Assembly (NCBI GenBank): GCA_049670505.1
Contig: JBATTK010000186.1
Location: forward strand, 1-35,547
Source: JBATTK01 sp049670505
GTDB taxonomy: Bacteria; Bacteroidota; Bacteroidia; Flavobacteriales; Flavobacteriaceae
DNA length: 35,547 nucleotides
Direction of reading: 5' to 3'
Part shown: in pieces, positions 25,189 through 32,418 of the stretch
Layout: every line of letters begins with the position of its first letter
Position numbering within the stretch: position 1 is the first letter of the stretch
Program-made: the position numbers and the translations under genes
The notes under the pieces: model-generated
Told to the model about the DNA's origin: nothing
What the model saw: only the letters and a program-made list of their open reading frames with translations
Database searches by the model: none

Positions 25189-27405
25189 ATGTTAAAACAT
25201 GGTATGGGTTTAAGTGAAATGGATATACATGCCTCGCTGAAAAGATATTTTGGGTTTTCCCAATTCAAAGGTCTTCAAGAGGAGGTCATTGAGAATATAG
25301 TCCAAGGCAACAACACTTTTGTGATTATGCCCACCGGTGGTGGAAAATCGCTCTGCTATCAACTTCCCGCTCTTATGCACGAGGGAACGGCAATAGTAGT
25401 GTCACCGTTAATTGCGCTGATGAAAAATCAGGTAGATGCCCTTCGCAGTGTTTCCCCGGAACATGGAGTGGCCCATGTATTAAATTCCTCCTTGACCAAA
25501 ACCGAGGTCAAACAAGTTAAAAGTGACATTACCAACGGTATTACAAAATTGCTATATGTAGCTCCGGAATCTTTGACAAAAGAAGAGTATGTAGATTTTC
25601 TGCAATCTGAAAAACTGTCCTTTGTTGCTGTGGATGAAGCTCATTGCATCTCCGAGTGGGGACATGACTTTAGACCGGAATACCGCAACCTAAGATCTAT
25701 TATTAACCGATTGGGGGATAATATTCCCATCATTGGTCTTACTGCTACGGCAACGCCCAAGGTACAGGAAGATATTATAAAGAATTTGGGCATTACGGAT
25801 GCCAAGGTATTCAAGGCCTCCTTTAATAGGCCCAATCTGTACTATGAGGTACGACCGAAAACACAGAACGTGGATGCGGACATTATCCGTTTTGTAAAAC
25901 AGAACGTGGGGAAATCCGGAATTATTTATTGTCTTAGCAGAAAACGTGTAGAAGAACTGGCCCAAGTATTACAGGTAAACGGAGTAAGCGCCGTTCCATA
26001 TCATGCCGGATTTGATGCCAAAACAAGATCAAAATATCAAGACATGTTCCTGATGGAAGATGTAGATGTGGTCGTTGCCACTATTGCTTTTGGAATGGGT
26101 ATAGATAAACCCGATGTGCGTTATGTGATCCATCATGATATTCCTAAGAGTATAGAAAGTTATTACCAAGAGACCGGTAGAGCGGGTAGAGATGATGGTG
26201 AAGGACATTGTTTGGCATTTTATTCATACAAGGACGTTGAAAAACTGGAAAAATTTATGTCAGGTAAGCCAGTTGCCGAGCAGGAAATTGGGAATGCACT
26301 CCTACAGGAAATCGTTGCCTATGCCGAAACCTCCATGTCCAGGAGAAAATTTATTTTACACTATTTTGGAGAGGAGTTCGATGAGGTAAACGGCCCAGGG
26401 GCAGATATGGACGACAATACCAGAAACCCCAAAGAAAAACAGGAGGCCAAGGAAGATGTAATGAAACTGATCCAAGTGGTCCAAGGAACAAGTGAGAAGT
26501 TTAAATCCAAGGAAATCGTAAACACATTAAGGGGTAAGGTAAATGCCCTTATTTCTTCGCACAAAACAAATGAGAAACCTTTTTTTGGGATAGGGGCGGA
26601 TAAAGATAAAAGTTATTGGATGGCCCTGGTACGCCAAGTATTGGTAGCGGGTTTGTTGAAGAAAGAAATTGAACAATATGGAATCCTACATGTAACGCCA
26701 CTGGGGCAGGAGTTTGTAAAATCCCCTACTTCCTTTATGATGACAAAGGATCATGTGTACAATAAGGAAGCGGACGATGCCATAGTAAGTGCGGCTAAAA
26801 CAAGCGGAGGTGCTGCGGATGAGAAATTATTACGCTTGTTGAAGAATCTTAGAAAAGCGGAAGCTTCCAAACTTGGTTTGCCTCCTTTTGTAATATTTCA
26901 GGATCCATCGTTGCAGGATATGGCATTAAAATATCCTATTTCCATGGAAGAATTGAGCAATACCCATGGCGTTGGAGAGAGTAAGGCAAAAAAATACGGC
27001 AAGCCTTTCATAGCCCTGATAAGTAAATACGTAACGGAAAATGATGTTTTAAGGCCAGACGATTTGGTCGTTAAAAGTACAGGGGCCAATTCCGCATTAA
27101 AACTATATATCATTCAAAATGTTGATAGAAAATTACCTTTAAGCGATATTGCAGCGGCAAAAGGATTGGAGCTTTCCCAGTTGATCAAAGAAATGGAACA
27201 AATTGTATTCAGCGGAACCAAATTGAATGTAGGTTATTGGATCGATGAAATCTTGGACGAAGACCAGCAGGAAGACCTCCATGAGTATTTTATTGAGGCT
27301 GAAACAGATAATATAGAAACGGCCCTGGAAGAGTTTGACGGGGAATATGAAGATGAGGAATTACGCCTATATCGCCTTAAATTCATGAGTGAGGTTGCTA
27401 ACTAA
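25189..27405 (+). CDS. recQ: ATP-dependent DNA helicase RecQ
   Basis: A 3'-5' DNA helicase for recombination and repair, 738 residues. The helicase core has Walker A MPTGGGKS (47-54), DEAH (149-152) with aromatic-rich loop ISEWGHDFRPEY, and motif VI QETGRAGRDD (327-336). Next come a winged-helix RQC region (about 430-520), an HRDC domain (about 545-620) and a C-terminal helix-turn-helix-like part with an acidic tail. The zinc-binding subdomain between helicase and RQC has lost its cysteines: the family's first Cys is S384 (SMSRRKFILHYFG), and where CxxCxxC is expected the text is GADMDDNTRNPKEK (404-417). ATG 25189 is taken; ATGs at 25204 and 25219 are also possible. A strong terminator follows. 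Confidence 0.96.
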   Translation: MLKHGMGLSEMDIHASLKRYFGFSQFKGLQEEVIENIVQGNNTFVIMPTGGGKSLCYQLPALMHEGTAIVVSPLIALMKNQVDALRSVSPEHGVAHVLNSSLTKTEVKQVKSDITNGITKLLYVAPESLTKEEYVDFLQSEKLSFVAVDEAHCISEWGHDFRPEYRNLRSIINRLGDNIPIIGLTATATPKVQEDIIKNLGITDAKVFKASFNRPNLYYEVRPKTQNVDADIIRFVKQNVGKSGIIYCLSRKRVEELAQVLQVNGVSAVPYHAGFDAKTRSKYQDMFLMEDVDVVVATIAFGMGIDKPDVRYVIHHDIPKSIESYYQETGRAGRDDGEGHCLAFYSYKDVEKLEKFMSGKPVAEQEIGNALLQEIVAYAETSMSRRKFILHYFGEEFDEVNGPGADMDDNTRNPKEKQEAKEDVMKLIQVVQGTSEKFKSKEIVNTLRGKVNALISSHKTNEKPFFGIGADKDKSYWMALVRQVLVAGLLKKEIEQYGILHVTPLGQEFVKSPTSFMMTKDHVYNKEADDAIVSAAKTSGGAADEKLLRLLKNLRKAEASKLGLPPFVIFQDPSLQDMALKYPISMEELSNTHGVGESKAKKYGKPFIALISKYVTENDVLRPDDLVVKSTGANSALKLYIIQNVDRKLPLSDIAAAKGLELSQLIKEMEQIVFSGTKLNVGYWIDEILDEDQQEDLHEYFIEAETDNIETALEEFDGEYEDEELRLYRLKFMSEVAN

Positions 27406-27427
27406 ATGCTTTTCATGATTGTCTTAT

Positions 27428-27463
27428 AAAAAAGCCCTGACGATACTGTCAGGGCTTTTTTTT
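27428..27463. terminator. Bidirectional terminator between recQ and the CCC-motif genes
   Basis: A perfect 9-bp stem (AGCCCTGAC 27433-27441 with GTCAGGGCT 27448-27456), 6-base loop, A run on the left and T8 on the right. It serves recQ on the plus strand and the convergent operon ending at 27484 on the minus strand. Confidence 0.92.
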
Positions 27464-27483
27464 GTTCACTTAGTGATACGATA

Positions 27484-27795
27484 TTAAAAATCTCCGCTAA
27501 ATTCCCCGCTGCTGATCATGGCAATGATAACACCGAAGTATAGGATAAAGAAAATTAACATAATCAAGGATAGTCCCAATCCAATATAGGATAGGATCCT
27601 TCCGGTCTTTACATTTTCATAACCCGTGTAGGCGTTGGGATTTTCCTGGTATAATTTTTCGGCTTTTTTAGCGCTCGATAATCCAATTAGACTGAATATA
27701 GCGGCAAATGGTCCACAGCAAATTAACGATCCGACAAGGGAAATAATACCCATTGTTAAAGCATTGCTGGCGCCCGGTAGTGGTTGTTGATCCAT
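27484..27795 (-). CDS. CCC-motif (DUF4190-like) membrane protein
   Basis: A 103-residue protein with two hydrophobic hairpin segments (about 12-40 and 66-95) separated by a conserved cytoplasmic stretch, AKKAEKLYQENPNAYTGYEN then VKTGRIL. It belongs with the CCC-motif membrane proteins of Bacteroidota, although here only two of the three cysteines remain (SLICCGPF). Function is unknown. It is the last gene of a minus-strand row with a second family member (27882) and a DUF2752 gene (28220), and it ends 21 bases from the shared terminator. Confidence 0.82.
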   Translation of the reverse strand: MDQQPLPGASNALTMGIISLVGSLICCGPFAAIFSLIGLSSAKKAEKLYQENPNAYTGYENVKTGRILSYIGLGLSLIMLIFFILYFGVIIAMISSGEFSGDF

Positions 27796-27881
27796 AATAA
27801 TATATCTAAAGTTTGTGGTTTCATATAAAATAGGACCACCAAATGACGGCCCTATTCCGTTTATTGTTCAAGACTGACTAT

Positions 27882-28205
27882 CTATTGGTATTGTTCCATA
27901 ATCTCGTTTACTTTTTCCATATAACCGTCCCATCCGCCCATTTGGGAGATAGAATACCACGTATATATAAAATAAAGGATACCGATTACTATAGCTATAA
28001 TGGTAACAATCTTGGCAGTTTTAAGTTGACTGTAATTTGAATAGAGGTCTGGATTTTCTTTATACTTCTTTTCATCCTTATTGATTAAAATAAAGGCTAT
28101 TCCAGCAATTATTGCCGTGGGCAATCCCCCGAAACAGCAACAGAAAAAAGAAACTATTGCCAAGACCAATGCAATGGTTACGTTAGGTAGTTTTTGTTGT
28201 TCCAT
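27882..28205 (-). CDS. CCC-motif membrane protein
   Basis: A 107-residue paralogue of the protein at 27484-27795, with the full CCC motif (FFCCCFGGLPTAI), the linker DEKKYKENPDLYSNYSQLKTA and a second hydrophobic helix. Both open with M-D/E-QQ-x-L-P. The spacing of 14 bases to the upstream DUF2752 gene indicates one transcript; 86 bases separate it from the downstream paralogue. Role unknown. Confidence 0.85.
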   Translation of the reverse strand: MEQQKLPNVTIALVLAIVSFFCCCFGGLPTAIIAGIAFILINKDEKKYKENPDLYSNYSQLKTAKIVTIIAIVIGILYFIYTWYSISQMGGWDGYMEKVNEIMEQYQ

Positions 28206-28219
28206 AATTTAAAGGTTGA

Positions 28220-28519
28220 TTAGTAAAATTTTAAAATAAAATTGGCCAATATCAAAACAATGCTCGATATCATAAGCGTAATAACTATTTTGTTCGCATG
28301 CTTAATTTTGAAAAAATAATCTACGGACAGAAACGCAAATAAAAGAATAATGGTATAAATAGCAGGATACATTTTGAAAGCGGCTACGAAATCGCCCTGA
28401 AATAAAAAAGCCACCGACCGTTGTAGGCCACAGCCAGGACAATCTACACCCAATATTCTTTTGCTTAAGCAGGGAAGCATTAAGTCTTCCGCTATTAATA
28501 AAAGCGTGGTTAGCTGCAT
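28220..28519 (-). CDS. DUF2752 family membrane protein
   Basis: A 99-residue inner-membrane protein with the DUF2752 signature LGVDCPGCGLQRSVAFLFQGDF followed by a FKMYPAIYT segment and two to three transmembrane helices. The two cysteines of CPGC and the Arg of QRS are the family hallmark; the role is unknown. ATG 28519 gives MQLTTLLLIAEDLMLPCL; an internal ATG at 28480 (MLPCLSKR) matches the usual family start better and cannot be excluded. It is the first gene of the row with the two CCC-motif genes, an association that recurs in Flavobacteriaceae to my knowledge, and is divergent from 28569 across 49 bases. Confidence 0.85.
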   Translation of the reverse strand: MQLTTLLLIAEDLMLPCLSKRILGVDCPGCGLQRSVAFLFQGDFVAAFKMYPAIYTIILLFAFLSVDYFFKIKHANKIVITLMISSIVLILANFILKFY

Positions 28520-28556
28520 TTTGTAAAAAACTAATTCTTTTGCCGAAAATTACTAT

Positions 28557-28564
28557 TATTTTTG
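28557..28564 (+). promoter_or_regulatory. -7 box directly before a start codon (TATTTTTG)
   Basis: A perfect TAnnTTTG box lies four bases before the ATG at 28569, so transcription should begin on or next to the start codon. TTTTG occurs upstream, but at 14 and 33 bases rather than 19-21. Confidence 0.45.
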
Positions 28565-28568
28565 TGGA

Positions 28569-28766
28569 ATGAAAACAAAACAGATCATTTATTTTGCGCT
28601 TATCATAGTTGGTGCGGTGGTTATGGGTTTCGGGGATACTTTTCTGAAAAAGGAATATGCATTGTGTATCGGCATTGTTTTGTTAATGTTCGGTATCTAT
28701 AAATCTACCCAAATTTGGGCCGATCCCGTGCCTTCTGGGGAAGAAAACCCTAAGCAGGAGCGATGA
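28569..28766 (+). CDS. Small two-helix membrane protein
   Basis: A 65-residue protein with two hydrophobic segments (IIYFALIIVGAVVMGFG and YALCIGIVLLMFGIY) and a short polar tail (SGEENPKQER). I do not recognise a family with a known role. Its stop overlaps the start of the Smr-domain gene by four bases (ATGA), so the two are translationally coupled and co-conserved function is plausible. The start ATG sits four bases after a TATTTTTG box, suggesting a leaderless transcript. Confidence 0.8.
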   Translation: MKTKQIIYFALIIVGAVVMGFGDTFLKKEYALCIGIVLLMFGIYKSTQIWADPVPSGEENPKQER

Positions 28767-29311
28767 GTTCTTTTAAGATAGGGGATAGGGTAGAAGCAAT
28801 AGATGATACGATCTCCGGGCTTGTTGTTCGTATAGATGGCAACGAAATCGCAATTGAATCCGATGACGGGTTTCCAATGGTATACACTGCATCCGAACTG
28901 GTCAAAATTCCTGATTCCGATAAAATTACCGTTAGTAACTATGAGATTGCCCAAATAAAGGCCGAAAAGGAACTTCCCAAAAAAAGAACACCCCCAAGTG
29001 TAAAGGCCAAAGAACGGAACGCCCCAAAAATGGAAGTGGACCTACACATCCATCAACTGGTGAAATCGGCAAAAGGCATGACCAATCATGAAATGCTGAA
29101 TATTCAATTGGAGACGGCTAAAAGACAGTTGGAATTCGCTATTGGAAAACGTATCCAAAGGGTGGTGTTTATTCACGGTGTGGGAGAGGGGATACTCAAA
29201 GAAGAACTACATTACCTTTTTGGCAGGTATGAAAATGTGAAATACTACGATGCCGACTATCAAAAATACGGTCTGGGCGCTACCGAAGTATATATTTATC
29301 AGAATGCCTAA
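28763..29311 (+). CDS. Smr-domain protein with N-terminal beta-barrel-like domain (DUF2027-like)
   Basis: A 182-residue cytoplasmic protein. Residues 1-50 (FKIGDRVEAIDDTISGLVVR) look like a small beta-barrel nucleic-acid-binding or docking domain; 60-90 form a basic linker; 90-182 are an Smr domain with VDLHIHQL (92-99, the LDLHG-type motif) and VVFIHGVGEGILKEEL (134-149, the HGxGxGxL motif). Smr domains of MutS2 relatives nick branched DNA or cleave RNA at stalled ribosomes; which applies here is unknown. It is coupled to the upstream membrane protein gene and its end overlaps the convergent lipoprotein gene by four bases. Confidence 0.9.
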   Translation: MSSFKIGDRVEAIDDTISGLVVRIDGNEIAIESDDGFPMVYTASELVKIPDSDKITVSNYEIAQIKAEKELPKKRTPPSVKAKERNAPKMEVDLHIHQLVKSAKGMTNHEMLNIQLETAKRQLEFAIGKRIQRVVFIHGVGEGILKEELHYLFGRYENVKYYDADYQKYGLGATEVYIYQNA

Positions 29312-30303
29312 TTCGCTACCGTGGTAAAATTACCGAAAGTGAAGGGTTCCAACGCATCTAGCACTACATCGGCCTCTTCCTCTGGTCGTCTAAGCGTCAA
29401 TTGCACATTTTCCAATGCAATGGTATGGGTATAGGTTATCGCCCCATCTGTATTGGGCGCATTTTCTACTGTAGAAATGCTTGCGGTTCCTGCTACGGAA
29501 AAAAACTCACCGGCTGTATTACTATCGGTTAACATATCATCCATACAGGCCAAATCCGTTGTTACCAATGTATTGATAACGTAGTTCCTAAAAACCCCAT
29601 CGGACGCCAAATTTATTTCCCTTGGAGTAGTCGTTGCCATATTTGCGATCGAAGTCTCCGGAATATCCAATGCAATAAATTCATCATTAAGTATCTTATA
29701 TAATCGTATTTGGCCATCTGCAGGTGCATTTTCACAGCGAGAAACGGCAATTTCGCTATAATTCGCAAATAAAAGTTCTGTACTAGCAGAGGTAGTGGTC
29801 GTAATATCCCCATAATCGAATCCGGCCGCGTCCGTTAACCGTTCGTCTAGACTGTTGACGAGCGTAAGGTTAATAATTTCTACTTCATGCACATAGTTCT
29901 TAGTAGCGGATCCTAGCGATGAAACCTTTGAATTTATAGTTATTGTTCCTCCTTCGGCCTCGATTTCGTCTATAACCGTTGGTGCCACCGGCGGAATATC
30001 ACTACAGAAATACGTATTGCTAACGTTGTCCGAAAAAAACCGATAGGTAAGTTGGGATTCTCCCGGAATATCGCTGGTTATCGCATTTGTTTCAGAAGTA
30101 ATATTTTCCAATAAATCTCCCTGTAAATCCAAGATAAGGGCTTCATCTTCATCGATTTTAAAAAACAGGACGGTTTCCAAGTCAATAGAACTGTCACACG
30201 ATTGTATGCTTACGCTATCAAAATCTATGGTTTCTATCTGTAGGTTACCATCATCACAGGAAAAAAATAAACATAATGATAGGAAAAAAGATATCTTTTT
30301 CAT
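29308..30303 (-). CDS. Lipoprotein made of two homologous repeats
   Basis: A 331-residue exported protein of unknown function. The signal peptide ends in a lipobox (LCLFFSC, C16), and the acidic residues right after the lipidated Cys (CDDGN) fit the surface-export signal described for Flavobacteriia (inference). The mature part appears to be an internal duplication: about 36-180 against 190-331. Each half has a pair of Cys 63-64 residues apart (C36/C100 and C190/C253), a FKI or YKI followed by an acidic stretch and a long hydrophobic strand, and a GTITI/GTASI strand leading to VHEVEIINLTL/THTIALENVQL and FDYGDI/FTFGNF. ATG 30303 follows a TAAATTTG box by four bases. It overlaps the Smr gene by four bases at its 3' end. 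Confidence 0.8.
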   Translation of the reverse strand: MKKISFFLSLCLFFSCDDGNLQIETIDFDSVSIQSCDSSIDLETVLFFKIDEDEALILDLQGDLLENITSETNAITSDIPGESQLTYRFFSDNVSNTYFCSDIPPVAPTVIDEIEAEGGTITINSKVSSLGSATKNYVHEVEIINLTLVNSLDERLTDAAGFDYGDITTTTSASTELLFANYSEIAVSRCENAPADGQIRLYKILNDEFIALDIPETSIANMATTTPREINLASDGVFRNYVINTLVTTDLACMDDMLTDSNTAGEFFSVAGTASISTVENAPNTDGAITYTHTIALENVQLTLRRPEEEADVVLDALEPFTFGNFTTVAN

Positions 30304-30307
30304 GTTT

Positions 30308-30315
30308 CAAATTTA
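30308..30315 (-). promoter_or_regulatory. -7 box directly before the lipoprotein start (TAAATTTG)
   Basis: A perfect TAnnTTTG on the minus strand, four bases before the ATG (30303). No -33 TTTG is visible at the right spacing. The geometry predicts a leaderless transcript. Confidence 0.45.
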
Positions 30316-30545
30316 AATGAAATAAAAGGGATTATCCTAGAGGTTGGTTCCAATTTTTGGAGAAATTAACCTCATTTTAGTATTTATTGATGCGCAATAG
30401 ATTCAATTCCCAATGAAAATACATTAGTGAAACCTTATGATAGCAGTAAATGTTACCACTTAAAAATTTGGAAAAGGAGTTCAATTGTTATATAAATAAA
30501 TGATTTTCAATACATTAAATATAAAATGGAATTTCAATCGTATAA

Positions 30546-30576
30546 TTTGGGGTTAACTTTATTTCAATTATTTTTG
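30546..30576 (+). promoter_or_regulatory. Consensus Bacteroidota promoter of the cysteine desulfurase gene
   Basis: TTTG (30546-30549), a 19-base spacer, and TATTTTTG (30569-30576) match the -33/-7 consensus at every fixed position. Predicted start is near 30581, leaving a leader of about 20 bases before ATG 30604. It is the best promoter in the window. Confidence 0.85.
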
Positions 30577-30603
30577 ACCAATTTCTAAATCGATATAGTT
30601 GCA

Positions 30604-31752
30604 ATGCAAAACGTGTACCTAGATAATGCCGCTACGACCCAAGTTAGGGATGAGGTTATTTCTAAAATGCAGGAAGCCTTATCCAATTTTTACGGTAACC
30701 CATCGTCTACACATAGTTTTGGTAGATCTGCGAAAACAGCCGTGGAGAGTGCCAGAAAAACCATTGCGAAACAGCTAAATGCCCAACCTTCGGAGATTAT
30801 ATTTACCTCCGGCGGCACAGAAGCGGACAATATGATTTTACGCGGTGCGGTTAGGGATTTGGGCGTAAAGACCATTATCACCAGTAAGATTGAACATCAT
30901 GCGGTATTACACACGGTGGAAGAGTTGGCAAAAGAGTATGGGGTCAATTTGCATTTTGTGAGCTTGGACCCTCATGGAAATCCCGACCTTTCCCATTTGG
31001 AAATTTTGCTACAACAGGACCATACAAAAAAGTTGGTAAGCTTAATGCACGTGAACAATGAAGTAGGTAATAAAATAGATATGGATGCCGTGTGCACCCT
31101 TTGTAGGGAAAACGGTGCTTTTTTTCATTCGGATACCGTACAGTCCATAGGACATTATCCGTGGGATGTACGGCAGACCCCGGTTGATTTTCTTGCTGCT
31201 GCGGCGCATAAATTCCATGGCCCAAAGGGAATAGGTTTTGCCTATATCAAAAAGAACACAGGGTTGAAACCTTTGATTTTTGGGGGTTCCCAAGAACGCG
31301 GGTATAGAGCGGGGACGGAATCGTTTCACAATATCGTTGGTTTGGAGCAGGCCTTTATAGCTTCCTATGCCAATCTAGAAAAGGAAAAATCCTATGTAAC
31401 CGAGCTAAAACGGTATTTTATAGAAAGCATAAAGAAAGAAATTCCTTTGGCGGAATTTAACGGCCATTCCGGAGACTTGGAAAAAAGCACTTATACGCTG
31501 GTTAACGTATGCCTTCCCTTTAGCAAAGAAAAAGCCCTGATGTTACTTTTCCATTTGGATATCAAAGGTATTGCCTGCTCCAAAGGCAGTGCATGCCAAT
31601 CTGGTAGTGATATGGGTTCCCATGTGCTTTCTGAAATATTATCCGAAGAAAATCTGAAAAAACCGTCGTTACGCTTCTCCTTTTCAAAATATAATACGAT
31701 AGCGGAATTGGATTATGTAGTAGGGGTATTAAAGGAATTTGCTCAGGACTGA
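30604..31752 (+). CDS. Cysteine desulfurase (NifS/IscS family)
   Basis: A PLP enzyme of 382 residues that takes sulfur from cysteine and passes it on as a persulfide for Fe-S clusters or tRNA thiolation. Visible features: N-terminal VYLDNAATTQ, H99 stacking on PLP (KIEHHAV), D177 in HSDTVQS, PLP lysine K203 in AAHKFHGPKG, and the catalytic C331 in the long mobile loop IACSKGSACQSGSD, which marks the class I (NifS/IscS) type rather than SufS. No iscU or iscR is adjacent, so its acceptor is not shown by context. It has its own consensus promoter. Its stop overlaps the convergent gene at 31743 by 10 bases. Confidence 0.93.
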   Translation: MQNVYLDNAATTQVRDEVISKMQEALSNFYGNPSSTHSFGRSAKTAVESARKTIAKQLNAQPSEIIFTSGGTEADNMILRGAVRDLGVKTIITSKIEHHAVLHTVEELAKEYGVNLHFVSLDPHGNPDLSHLEILLQQDHTKKLVSLMHVNNEVGNKIDMDAVCTLCRENGAFFHSDTVQSIGHYPWDVRQTPVDFLAAAAHKFHGPKGIGFAYIKKNTGLKPLIFGGSQERGYRAGTESFHNIVGLEQAFIASYANLEKEKSYVTELKRYFIESIKKEIPLAEFNGHSGDLEKSTYTLVNVCLPFSKEKALMLLFHLDIKGIACSKGSACQSGSDMGSHVLSEILSEENLKKPSLRFSFSKYNTIAELDYVVGVLKEFAQD

Positions 31753-32408
31753 TTCTTTTTCTTGCGCTTTCTTTTTTCCCTTTCCTTGTCATAAGGAAAT
31801 TTACGGGTGGCCCTTTTCATCATATCATCTATCATGGCATTTGTGTTCTTACCGGATTTTTTGTTGATTTCCTTTTCATATTTCCACAATAGCTTTCCTG
31901 TATTTCCGTCACTTACCTTAATGCCGATCCTACCATAGTTGGCATCCCCAAGAATATAATCTATAAAACTGAAATCTGTTGGAACTCCCTTGGAAAGCAG
32001 AATGTTCAGGTCTATATTACCACTAATGATACCATCTACCTTTAGCATCTTACAAAGTTCCGTAATGGTATAGATGTCTATGTTTCCATAGGAGATATTG
32101 TTCTTTGCCAAAAGCGCATTGGTATTATCCACGTTTTGAAAATCTACCAAGAATTTTTTTCGTTTCTTCCCTCTGGAGAAATAGGTCTCCAATGCATCCT
32201 GCACGGCAAGACCTTCCCTTTCTTCCAATACTTTTAATTCTTCCTTGGATATGTCTTCCTCAAGATCTAGGTTGGTTAGGAAAGGAATAATGGCCAAGGT
32301 TTTATGATTTTCACTTAATTCATCAAACTTATTACTTTCATAAATGTTTTTCTGGGCATTTATTCCAAGGCTTATAAGGGTAAAAAATAGTATTTTGATT
32401 CTTTTCAT
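31743..32408 (-). CDS. Secreted hypothetical protein downstream of the TonB receptor
   Basis: A 221-residue protein with a signal peptide (MKRIKILFFTLISLGINAQ). The body has alternating strands and helices (KTLAIIPFLTNLDLE, ITELCKMLKVDGIISGNIDL, ANYGRIGIKVSDGNTGKLLW), an arrangement reminiscent of periplasmic CsgG-like or TolB-N-like alpha/beta domains, where AIIPF and VDGIISGNI-like segments occur; this is a resemblance only. The tail is extremely basic (REKRKRKKKNQS). It starts 10 bases after the TonB receptor stop, so it is probably co-transcribed with M23 and TonB receptor genes. The 3' end overlaps the cysteine desulfurase gene by 10 bases. Confidence 0.75.
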   Translation of the reverse strand: MKRIKILFFTLISLGINAQKNIYESNKFDELSENHKTLAIIPFLTNLDLEEDISKEELKVLEEREGLAVQDALETYFSRGKKRKKFLVDFQNVDNTNALLAKNNISYGNIDIYTITELCKMLKVDGIISGNIDLNILLSKGVPTDFSFIDYILGDANYGRIGIKVSDGNTGKLLWKYEKEINKKSGKNTNAMIDDMMKRATRKFPYDKEREKRKRKKKNQS

Positions 32409-32418
32409 GTGTACTGTG

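Larger units (their letters stand above)
30304..30603. other. AT-rich divergent promoter region
   Basis: A 300-base gap between divergent starts (lipoprotein left, cysteine desulfurase right). It contains the two promoters listed at 30308-30315 and 30546-30576 and is otherwise A/T-rich with stops in all frames. I see no small gene or strong hairpin. Confidence 0.75.
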
